The position numbers and the translations under genes are program-made. Below the pieces are notes generated by a model. It did not search any database. It was given only the letters and a program-made list of their open reading frames with translations, and was not told the DNA's origin. A DNA stretch of 64,000 nucleotides from Argentina anserina (taxonomy: Eukaryota; Streptophyta; Magnoliopsida; Rosales; Rosaceae). Shown in pieces: positions 10,234 to 20,392 of the stretch. How positions within the stretch are numbered: the stretch's first letter is position 1; the number at the start of each line of letters is the position of its first letter. The stretch lies in the NCBI RefSeq assembly GCF_933775445.1, contig NC_065878.1, forward strand, positions 22,270,395-22,334,394. Direction: 5' to 3'.

Positions 10234-12143
10234 ATGGTAGCTCTGAGTTGCCAGTCTCCAGGAGTTATCGAAACGGTAGAGCTAGACCTTCTATATTTTG
10301 CTCAATGCAGCCATCTAAAAGCAATATCAAGGTTACATTTTCGGTTCTACATGAAATGCTGTCTCTCTTTTCATATATCAAGATGTATTGGGGAAAAATC
10401 AAGTAATATGTATTGCTGTAGCTAATTATAAACGGAGCTGCAAAGGAAATAGGAAGGGCAGCAGTAATTGCAGTGACCAGAGCACGAGGGATGGAGCTGG
10501 CCGGTGCAGTGGACTCCTATCTTGTAGGAGAAGATATTGGGAATATATGTGACATGGCGGAGCCTATGGAGATTCCGATAACGAGTGATCTTACTATGGT
10601 CTTGGGTTCCATATCGCAGGTGACATCTCAAATGACATCTATGTGTGTAATGTGAGTGCGGTTTTGTTCATTCTGTTAGTATGTTTATCGTGCCATTTAT
10701 GTCGATTGGCAGTCTAAAGCAACAGCAGTAGTTGTGGATTTCACTGACCCTTCCAAAGTTTATGACAATGTGAAGCAAGTACAGGCCACATGATGAAATT
10801 TGTAGCTTCCATGAGTTTAATTTTGACAGGGATTTATCAAGTACGAAACATTAACAAATCATAATCGTATTTCATCAATATCTTCCTACTAGGCAACAGC
10901 ATTTGGAATGAGAAGTGTGGTTTATGTGCGAAAAATTAACTTAGATACAGTATCAGCATTATCTGCAATTAGTGAGAAAGCCAGAATGGTGAGCACAGGG
11001 TGAGATACTCAACAATCAAGTTTTCATAACAGTGTGAATCACACCTCCTTTGGGTTCCAAATACCAATTTAATCTATGGGGATTGAACCTTAATTCGCTT
11101 GCCTGATCATGAGTTCATGCTGTTCACAGGGTTGTCTTGTCGCACCGACTCTGTCTATTGCCTATTGGATCCACACTCCTCCAACAAGCTGCAAGTTCAG
11201 CTTCCTTTCACTATAACAATGTAGAAATTGTAGAATCAAGAGCTAATGCAACGGTAAGTTCTGTATCTCTCAATTGCAAATCAGAAAATAGTGGTGCTCT
11301 ATGCTCAAGGAAGTTTGCAGCAAACATAGTTCAAATCCATAAATATAGCATGAAATGTGTTATCCTATTACAGTAAAATGGGAGTAATTGCAACATTTTG
11401 TCAAATTAATGATTTTGAGCTGAAATCAACAGTAGTTTAGTACTCAAAGCTTAAGAATCAGATAATACTATCAGTTGCAAATAATGTTGCTAAATTCTTC
11501 TTTCGCAAACAGGATCTTCCATCATCAGATGCAAATCAAATTGCCAACAACCTCTCTAACCTGGGGCAGATGCATAACAGAGAAGACATTTCAACAGATG
11601 TTAAGGTAGCTAAAATACAACACTTTGTCTTATTGTAGTGCCTTTTTATACCTTGGAACTCATTCTTGATTTGTCCAATAAGGCAAGGGGTCAAGTTCTG
11701 GGTGAAGATGGAGTTCGTGTGCACTGTGCACAGCTTAGTCCTTCCAGGGCTTCCCTCGGCCAGGAGAGGTTTGTATCTGAGATCACTCATCTCTTCTCAA
11801 TTCATAATTGTTTACTTGAACAATGTACCTATAAGTGAATCAAACAAAAATAGAAACACAAGAAGTTAAAAAAAGCTCTTGCTAGATGTTAATTTGATGA
11901 ACTAGCATTACTTGTGACAGGTTTACACTCTGAAACATGAGATCACAGATGTGCAAAGCCTCATGCCAGGCCTTATCTTAGCTATCAGAAAGATTGTTGC
12001 CATCAAGGTAACAAAAAATATGTGCAACAGTACATTCTCAAAATATCCACGCATACTGCTACAATCAATACTAGCCGACTCTCATCTCAAACTGTTTTCC
12101 TTTATTGCAGAGCCTGGTGTATGGCTTGGAGAAGCTTTTGTAA
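10234..12143 (+). pseudogene. CRR1: CRR1-like dihydrodipicolinate reductase-fold protein, decayed
   Basis: Relic of CHLORORESPIRATORY REDUCTION 1, a stromal protein related to bacterial DapB and needed to assemble chloroplast NDH subcomplex A in Arabidopsis. Exons by homology and splice sites: 10234-10331, 10422-10619, 10713-10778, 10893-10988, 11130-11253, 11513-11605, 11683-11768, 11921-12007, 12111-12143. All eight introns have GT and AG ends. Recognisable peptides include EDIGNICDMAEPMEIPITSD, VVVDFTDPSKVYDNVKQ, LLQQAA..ASFHYNNVEIVES, SDANQIANNLSNLGQ and, at the end, LVYGLEKLL then TAA. Damage: the reading frame changes inside exon 1 between the MVALSCQ start and the later transit-peptide part; exon 5 has a 7-bp near-tandem insertion (11154-11167); exon 7 has a 7-bp tandem duplication (11718-11731) and a ~25-bp deletion near 11758. 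Keeping all introns shows it is not a processed copy. It lies tail-to-tail with CCB2, also broken. Confidence 0.88.
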
Positions 12144-12971
12144 AACATTAAGCTTTCCTTAATCTTGATGTGTACCTTAACCTCCTATATGCCCCCATAC
12201 AAGATTACAAGGCTCCCAAATGAAAAGTTTAACGGGAGATGGTTTTTTGAATTAGCAGCAGAGAGAAAAGAAAGAAGATTTTGTACTAACTTCCTATTGA
12301 TGTAAAGTATTCAATTATTTAATCATGTATGATCAGTGAAATGTTAAATGAACTGTTATGATCTTCAGTTTTATACTAAGGATGTTGGATGATATCTTAA
12401 GTCCATTCCAGACAGCAAGTTCCCATTCGACACTATACAGTGCCACCAAACCATAGGCCAAACAGAACAGATCAGACCTTTTGGCAACCTTTAAGATAAA
12501 TTTCATTAGCTTCATTCTTAGGAGCAAGACAAACAAGGATATCCCACAGAAGTAAATCCAAACCTAGTTTATCCAATTTCTGGCATCACTTATATAGGAA
12601 AGTACTTGTCTTCTGTAAAATAAACTCGCAATCATGTGAACTACTTGAAAAACTAGGGAAAAAATGACACACTTATGCTTTATGTAGAGTTGTTGACAGT
12701 AGTTCACATTCTATTTGTTTTAGACTTGTAGCTTACACATATAATACAGAGGATTGGATTTCAAAATTCATGACTCAATCTCATATTTGTTCCGAATGCA
12801 TCAGAGCAAATAAACATAATGAGTCAAAAAACAGCTTTTTAACAAGGATCCCTGTCTAAGTTCAAAGGTAAAGAAGTTCAAAATTCTTTACAACTCTACA
12901 TATATGTTTGTACCTTCACATTTTTCGGTGAGAGCTCTAAGCCAGCCTTCGTTTTTTAGTTTTTTTTTTTT
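12144..12971. other. Intergenic between convergent CRR1 and CCB2 relics
   Basis: Space between the two stop codons of convergent gene relics. It should contain both old 3' ends. No other coding sequence recognised. A poly-T run (about 12960-12972) sits at the CCB2 side. Confidence 0.5.
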
Positions 12972-15012
12972 TCACATGCTTCTGAATTTCTTTGCAAGAG
13001 CTCTAGCCCAAGCTCTATCTTTATCACTATAAGCATATCTCATGCTTGAAGCCAACAAGACAAATCCCTGAAGATTTGCATTTCCACTATCATTTGGGTG
13101 CAAAACATGCAGCACTGGTTGTACAAGAAGCGAACGAGTCCCCTCGGGTAGCATCTCCCAGAGTCCAGAATCTGAACAATGATCACAACTGTAAAGTAAA
13201 CAAACTGGCGATTGATAGTTCTAGAATTAATTAACATGTACTTGGTCTGGATTGTATCACCCTAGCAATCAGCATTATAGTTGGCCTAATAGCATCTCTT
13301 ATATCATCTTCACCATCAGAACATGCATTAAGAGTGAAATCTGCATAGACCCCCACAATGTAGGTATTCATGCATCATGGAAGCACGACACCCCTACCGA
13401 GAGAAGAAGGGGGATAACAATATAAAAACCCTTGCAAGCAATATGTAACAATAAGTTTCAGTTGGATAGACTACTCCTTTTAAAATTCTTCGCTCACAAC
13501 CAAAAGCACAGACAAAGTAGGACAATTGAAGTGGCATATTGAACAGTTTTAGATTAAGAGTAACTACACAAGTCAAAAGAATCAAACAAGATCTTCGCAT
13601 AATTAGAAATTTTAATCCGTTTTAAGTTTGAATAATTACTGTCTTTCTAATTTTTACATGCACAAACCTCTAATCTCCATGTGAGGCTAATTTTTATCTG
13701 CAAATTCAACTATAACTACATTTACTTTCTGAAATACATAAACAAATATCAAATAACGCTACCTTCAATTTGAGGAAGGTAAAGGGTTTCCTTCAAGTTA
13801 GAGAGGCCAATACTTTTGATCTGCTTCCCAAACCAATCAAGTACATTTGATTTTGAGACATCATCTGGTATGCTCCAGTAACCACGTACACACAGTTCAT
13901 TTTGAACTGATACCATCTGTTTTTATCAGCAAAAAACTTCGAATGAGCTTGTGACCAAAAGCTAAAATATAATACCATTTACTTATTGGATTCTAATCTT
14001 CCAGAACAAGTCACTTTTTCATTCAACCTAGTCGATTTTTCCTCTCCTCCTCTATACCGGATTTACTATTTTAACTGTGTAATTTCAATAGGTTAGCATA
14101 CCACTGATACGGTGTTTGAATTGCGCAACAAAATGTACGTAGCCCAAGCCAAGTCGTCCTTCCGAGTATTTGAGGTAGTCTCTGATATCAATATTTTTTT
14201 GCTCACACCCCTCTGGGATACTCGTTTGATCCATTGGAGTAGCACCCTACAATAAACAAAGTCACAAATCAGGTTTTTACAAGTGCCGAGCAAGCAATGC
14301 ATACACAAAGTCATTGCATTATCCAATACTTCTGTGAGATAAAGACACAATCACTAGTTGTAATATAACCTCAGATGACAAATATTCAATGATGTAAACC
14401 ATCAGATAAAGAAGGGTCTTAAAACTGGCCTAAAGAAATCACCATTTCAGCATTTAAGTACATCAATGTTGTCTCCTCTTAAAATAAAAACTGGAATTGA
14501 TAGTGGTATAAAAACGTTTTAGTTTTCACCATACAAGAGGCTTGTAAATCTGATGTTTACATTCACAATCCACAACGTCTACATCCCCACAAGGCCTAAA
14601 TATGAAATTAAGCTAAAATTTACATCATTATGGATAAGATCACAGTGGGAACATCAAGCTAATTGCAAAACCTTCTTACAAGCTGTGGTAGAGTAGGTGA
14701 AACAGAAGCCGCGAAATTGTTCAAGAGCAAAAGTGAACCGAATCCATATCCGATCCATCTGGGTAAGTAGGACTCGTCTAGCCCAGGTATTCCTGCACCG
14801 CTCGAATGTCCAATAAACCCATCAAAATCTTGACATGTAAATCTCAGAGAGAAACAGAGAGGGAGGGAGTTACCGAGTGTGAATCGGAGGACGGAGAGAT
14901 TGAGTTGTGGGTTTTCAAGACGAGCAGAGAAACTGATACTTGTCTTTTTGGCGCGAAATTTGGGTGAGGTTTTCAACTGAATTAACGGATTCCGCGACAG
15001 GCAGCAGCTCAT
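12972..15012 (-). pseudogene. CCB2: CCB2/HCF208-like cytochrome b6f assembly factor, decayed
   Basis: Relic of COFACTOR ASSEMBLY OF COMPLEX C SUBUNIT B 2, a chloroplast membrane protein that helps attach heme ci to cytochrome b6. Minus-strand exons: 15012-14874 (transit peptide MSCCLSRNPLIQLKTSPKF), 14792-14680 (GIPGLDESYLPRWIGYGFGS), 14246-14102 (GATPMDQTSIPEG..., DLAWATYILLRNSNTVSV), 13916-13763 (CVRGYWSIPDDVSK, NLKETLYLPQIE) and 13171-12972 (LLVQPVLHVLHP, GFVLLASSMRYAYSDKDRAW). Splice dinucleotides are intact. Two faults: the exon expected between 14680 and 14246, which in intact proteins encodes a membrane helix, is absent; and the 14246 exon has a seven-A run (plus-strand T7 near 14193) that shifts the frame between PEGCEQ and ISETTSN. 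The 3' exons are clean, so decay may be recent. It could still be expressed as a truncated product. Confidence 0.87.
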
Positions 15013-15754
15013 CTTTTGTTTTTGTTTTATTTTTTTTCTGGCGTTGGGAGCACATCCAAAAGAGGAAGTTTAGGGAGTTTGGGCCCAGTTGTTGTTAGAT
15101 TATGAACTTAAATTTTTTAATAATATAAGTGAGTTGTTTGACAAATATAAATTGTACGTGATTATATGAAAATTTTACACACCGACGCAAATTTTAAAAA
15201 CTATAAATTGGAGATTCTAATTTGGGGAAGAGATTATAATATGTTTATTACCTTACTACCATCTTTTTCTAAACTCACTACACTTTTATACCAATATTTA
15301 CGAAACACTTTAAATACTCACAGCTCAGCTGCAGCTGATTATTCAATCAGCTCAACTGAAACTGATTATAAAAAACTCACATTGACGCCAAACTCGTGTT
15401 TTGTAAAAAATTCAGGCTCATATTTGATAGATGGTTAGACAAGAGGAAGTTTCTCAATACAACTTTAGAAAAAGACGACAATTAAAAACAAAAACAAAAA
15501 GTAGAGTTTATCTATAAATATTGGAGTGGGTTTCCGATTTGGAAGTCCATGATTGGTGTGACTGGTGTCGGTCTAGGGACGGCGGCGGCAAGTTGACAAC
15601 TCTTGGCTTGCTTGTACGCTCACTGAACCTGCTTGTCTAATGCTCGTTGGAGTTGGCATGCACGGGAAAAAGGCTAAGATTTCGGAGCCTCCCGACTCTG
15701 GTGAGAAGATAGTAGGCGAGGTTGAAACCTCACCTATTGGCATGCCATATTGGC
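15013..15754. other. Unassigned DNA upstream of CCB2 relic
   Basis: The first ~60 bases hold the old CCB2 leader and promoter region. The rest is AT-rich with short open frames that match nothing I know. 15540-15750 is more GC-rich and has open frames on both strands, but I recognise no protein family. Confidence 0.35.
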
Positions 15755-16557
15755 TAGAGCTGACAATGGTATATAAAACCATCTCAACCAATTCGTATAC
15801 CGTCCGTACCAAATACTTTGTATATGATATAATATACCGCACTAACATTAAAATATGATACGATAGGTGATATAGATTTTTCGTATATCATGGTATATCG
15901 TACATACCAACGTATATTATGTTATATTATTTAATTAAATATATATATATATATATCTTTAAATTTCAACCGTATATTTATTGAAAAATAAATCCAAACC
16001 GTATAAATCTACTAACCTTAATATAATCTCTCTTAATTTTATTTCTCAAGTACACTCATTTTCTCGTCTTAAATTTCTTTACTTAGTTATGAATGAATCG
16101 ATTCAATCGAATTCCCAAGTACAAATGCTTAGACCTATTAGTAGCATCATCACTGCTTACCACATGTCAACATATATCGCCTTTAAACCTATCATTTATT
16201 TTTTCAATTGTTTTGAGAATTTATAAATACTTTAACAGTTTGACTATTTGGACTTTGACTTTCTATTTATGACTTTGTATTTGGTAATTTGGTTGAAGTT
16301 ATATAAGACTTTAGAATTCTATTGCTATTTCACTTATTTGTTATTACTTATTTAGATTGAGCCTTTAAATTTTTGGGCCTTAAATATGTTGGTAGAAGCC
16401 TATTACTAACCGTATCAATCGAGTACCAACCGTACCACTTAATTGGTATACCAACGTTATTTATTGGTATAAATTGTAGATTTTTCATACAAATTATATA
16501 TTAGTTAGTATATGGTATTAGAAAATTAAAATTGGTATACCAACCAATCCATCCCTA
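15755..16557. mobile_element. Non-autonomous hAT-type element (MITE-like, ~0.8 kb)
   Basis: Ends read TAGAGCTGACAATGG at the left and, reverse-complemented, TAGGGATGGATTGG at the right, an imperfect terminal inverted repeat. Flanking 8-bp sequences are ATATTGGC (15747-15754) and ATAGTGGC (16558-16565), one mismatch, which is the hAT duplication length. The interior is AT-rich, with many degenerate GGTATACCAA/GGTATATC motifs near both ends, and no transposase frame. Family assignment rests on duplication length and end sequence. Confidence 0.65.
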
Positions 16558-16565
16558 ATAGTGGC

Positions 16566-18120
16566 CATAATATAATTTGAATCTGGTCATTGTACCGAGG
16601 TGATGTGGTTGTTACTTTTTATTAAAGCTGCTGCATCATTCTGTTTTATGTTTTTCGTGCTATAAACAATATAAAAAATTGGGTGTTTCTTATTTTTTTA
16701 TTAAAAAAAAAAGGGTTTGGACAAAGTCTTAAAGGGAGACTTTGCCCTACGTCAAATTTCATTTATTATATTTATATTTAAATATTTCATTGGGGGGGGG
16801 GGGGGGGACATAGTACCTACACCCTTGAACTTAGCTTTTGATTATATAGTATTGATTGATGATGACGATTACCGCCACAATAATTTCACGTTTTACATTA
16901 AATAGCAAATCTCGCGAACCAATTTTGCTCGGAGCTATTTCGCCATCTATGGTTTACCTTTTGGTGCTCACTATTCCGACTATGATCAAGGACAGTGTTT
17001 GGATGCCATTGCAGAGGCTTTCTAGTGACGATCGTGCGATGAAGGCTATGGAGGAGCTCTTCGGGGAGGCTCCTTGTCCTCGATTTGGATATGCAAGGGG
17101 TGATGGCAACTTGGGCTTTGACGGCTTGTGCAGATCTCGACCTTTGGTGACTTCGATAGGGAGGTTGCTGCATTGCTGGGATCTATATGATGGTTTGCCA
17201 GCGGACTTGACGTTGGCAAGGAACCTTCGATCAAGGTCTACTTGGGTCATGCTTTGGGATGTGTTGATGGGGGGATGACACGACGACTCTCTATTGGCTT
17301 GGTTAGGAGGGGATCTGATGTCGGGCTTTGTCTTGACAAAGCGGAGCCTCCGGAAGCAGATGTTTCGGCCAAGCAAGCGTGTGGATGTTCATAATGTTCA
17401 AATCTCTTTGGGTTGGGCTGGGGTGCGAGCTTGTGTGTCGGGGCCTTGGTCCAAACCTGCAAATGGTCTTGTTTAGATTATAACATTGCCTATTGTTATG
17501 CTTGCATTAGTCGTATAATAGACAAAATTTTTCTTTCTTTATTGTGTGCTTATTACTAAAGAATAGTTTTTTTTTTTGAGTTTCGACTCATGACCTCTTA
17601 TATGTTGTTGTGTCACAGCAGATGAGTATATACTGGCTATTCCGGCCTCATAAAAAACTATGATATAAACGTATTTGTTTGTTATAAAAAAAAAGTACCG
17701 TGACGATGACCAGTGCTCCAGTTAATTGAATATGATCGGTAGGATCTTAATACTTCCTAGATTCTTCTTTTCAGCGCATGAGAATTCTAATTTGTGGATT
17801 CCGGCAAAGGTATGGTAGCGTGGCTAAGGAGCCTAAAATGTAAGGAGCATATGTAGCCTCCGCCTCTGCCGCCATCTCCGCCTCAATGGCCTTCTCATGA
17901 AAGCTCTTGTAGTGATCTTGAGGATCACTTTACTTGTCGAGAGGAACTGTCTTTACATATACCACAGTAGAAGCTTTGTGCGTGCTACTACAGGATACAT
18001 GCGATCTTTAGGTTTTGACAACCATGCATGAATATTAAAGTCATTAATTTATAACTCAATTTCCGTTACTAAGTTTACACAAATCAAATACGAATCCCGA
18101 ACGATACACACGAAGGCCTT
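16566..18120. other. Unassigned DNA with a 16-G homopolymer
   Basis: A run of 16 G lies at 16792-16807. A moderately GC-rich block (about 16900-17470) is open in several frames on both strands, the longest 140 codons, but carries no motif I recognise. It may be an old element or gene fragment. 17480-18120 is AT-rich with no gene seen. Confidence 0.35.
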
Positions 18121-18595
18121 GCTCAAAAGTTCAATTGTACGTGTCAGTCGCACGTGCCAATCGACGGTCCGTCTCTATCCCTCCCTCCCTTATATGGTAA
18201 AGCCCGATCGCCCACAGCTTCGTAATCCACCACTCCTATACAAACACGTGGCACGACTCTTCCCATTTTCGACCGTAAGCAAGTTTGATACGACTGCAGA
18301 CCTACTCCACTACAACCCCCCGCAGACGATCCAGTTCTCCACAAGCCTCATCCAGGCAATACTAACCTCACTGCCCATCATAAGTGACCTAGAGATCAAC
18401 AAATCCCACCGCGCCACGTCCTCCCTAGTCCTCGCGTCGACATCGCTGCGATCTATCACCGATTACATTCCCTTATCCAAGTCACCGACACGTGTCCATG
18501 TCCCTCCATCTACCGTGCGTAGCCGGTAATATAGCGCAGTGGCCCACCGACGCAGCCGGTCAGTCTGCAAATCCCGCTAGGTATATAAACGGCGT
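18121..18595 (+). promoter_or_regulatory. Upstream region of SLK gene: three G-boxes and a TATA box
   Basis: Three CACGTG palindromes, the G-box bound by bZIP and bHLH factors, lie at 18151-18156, 18245-18250 and 18489-18494. A TATA box, TATATAAA, follows at 18582-18589, about 35 bases before a pyrimidine-rich leader. The order fits a core promoter of the SEUSS-like gene downstream. A 136-codon open frame across this region (18119-18529) has no recognisable domain and is probably chance. Confidence 0.55.
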
Positions 18596-19553
18596 CATTC
18601 TGCTCCTTTTTCCTCTTCTTCCGTCTCTCTCTCTCTCTCTCTCTCTGCAAATTTATCCTTCCAGATTATTTAGCAACTTTTTTACCTGCCGAGTTCTGAG
18701 GTCAGTCGCCGCCTTACATTCAGCTCCTATTTTATTTTCTTCGTCCTTCAATTTTCTCCCTCAATTAAATTAACATTTCTTCAGAAAACAAAACGAAATT
18801 AAATCTTGTCCGATCGAACTGAATTTCGTAGTTTAATTTTGGGTTTGAAAATCTGTTGTTTACTTCTCGATCCTCCTCAATTAGAGTTGGTTTTACTGCG
18901 AACGTAATTATTGTGGTAATTGTTTTAAGCATAATTTCGGTTTGGTTTTCAGAGTTTTTGATTATGAGTGTGGGGGTGAAAATCCAGCGGAAAGATAATT
19001 GGGTTCGAGTTTGTTTTAGTTTAATTGCTAATTGAGCTTAATTAGTTTGCGTTTCGATCTCCAGCAATGTTGGGTTCGAACCGGATTGGCTTGTGTTAGT
19101 GTTGCTGGAGTAGCCCGGCTGGAAATTAGGGTTTTTAATTTGGGGGTTCATATGAAATATTGAAGATATTGTTAGGTTGGGGATTTGTATGAGTCCCCCC
19201 GATTGTGTGTTTGTTGCTGGGTGTGAAGTACTTAGCTTGATTTTCGAGTAATCCTAGTTTTCGACATTTAAGTGTTGGTTTCTGTGTTGTTCCGAGTGCT
19301 GATGCTATTGTTTCTTGTTGTTTGTGTTAGATCCCACAATGAATGGTGGTAATATTGATGTGCTCTGAAGTGGGGATTGTGAAATTGTTAGGTTTATGAC
19401 CGCAGTGATATTAAGTTTGTTCTGTTTGTGAGGTTTTGGTTAGGCTTTTTGTATTGCATATTTCGTTAAATTGAGTGGGGGGTTTGAGGTTGTTGATTAG
19501 GCCTGGCTCTGGAGAGCTACTTAGACTCTGGCCACCGGAGGGCGGGGCCTCCT
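18596..19553 (+). other. 5' leader of SLK gene, probably with an intron; CT microsatellite
   Basis: From just after the TATA box to the start codon is about 950 bases. It begins with a CT repeat at 18624-18646, common in plant leaders. The T- and G-rich middle part (about 18700-19500) has the composition of a leader intron; exact splice sites are not certain. Several short upstream ATGs occur if it is not spliced. Confidence 0.5.
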
Positions 19554-20360
19554 ATGGTGCCCTCACGGGTGGCTGGAGGATTAACGCAATCTTCATCGAG
19601 TTCTGGGATTTTCTTCCAAGGGGATGGGCAGTCTCAGTCTGTAGTTAACTCTCACTTGAGCTCGTCTTTTGGGAACTCTTCTAATTCAATTCCCGGAACT
19701 GGGCGTTCAAATTTGGGTCCGGTTTCTGGGGACATGAACAATGCAGTTTTAAGCAGTGTGGCGAATTCAGGTCTGAGTGTTGGGGCAAGTTCTTTGGTCA
19801 CAGATGCAAATTCTGTACTCTCAGGAGGTCCCCATTTGCAGAGAAGTGCAAGCATCAATAACGAGTCCTACTTACGCTTACCAGCTTCCCCTATGTCATT
19901 CTCGTCGAACAATATTAGCATGTCTGGATCATCAATTATGGATGGCTCTTCTGTAGTGCAACAGAGTTCTCAGCATGACCAGAATTCTCAACAAATTCAG
20001 CAGGGGCAGCATCACCAACATCCGCGGCAGCAAGGGACTTCTAGTGTTACATCCTTACCAACATCCCAAAATGGCCAAGGTTCCCTTCCCATGGGGCCAC
20101 GTGTCCCTGGAACTTTCATTCAAGATCCAAATAATTTGGCTCACATCCAGAAGAAACCACGATTGGATATCAAGCAGGAAGAAATTATGCAGCAGCAGGT
20201 GCTGCAGCAGCTACTGCAAAGGCAAGATTCCATGCAGTTCCAAGGACGGAATCCACAGTTACAAGCCTTGATTCAACAACAGAGACTACGGCAACAGCAC
20301 CAGCAACAACAACAAATCTTGCAGTCCATGCCTCAATTGCAGAGAGCACATATGCAGCAT

Positions 20361-20392
<32 letters not shown>

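Noticed and set aside
10234..15012. CRR1 and CCB2 as functional genes
   Set aside because: Clean splice sites tempted this call, but each has at least two frame-breaking changes in conserved exons, and CCB2 lacks an exon.
15640..15858. 72-codon frame starting MLVGVGMHGKK
   Set aside because: Runs into the hAT-type element and matches no family I know.
16856..17376. 140-codon frames on both strands
   Set aside because: Overlapping frames of equal length on opposite strands, no motif, no splice context; not supported as a gene.
18119..18529. 136-codon open frame upstream of SLK
   Set aside because: No recognisable domain, overlaps G-boxes and lies directly before the TATA box; probably chance in GC-rich promoter DNA.
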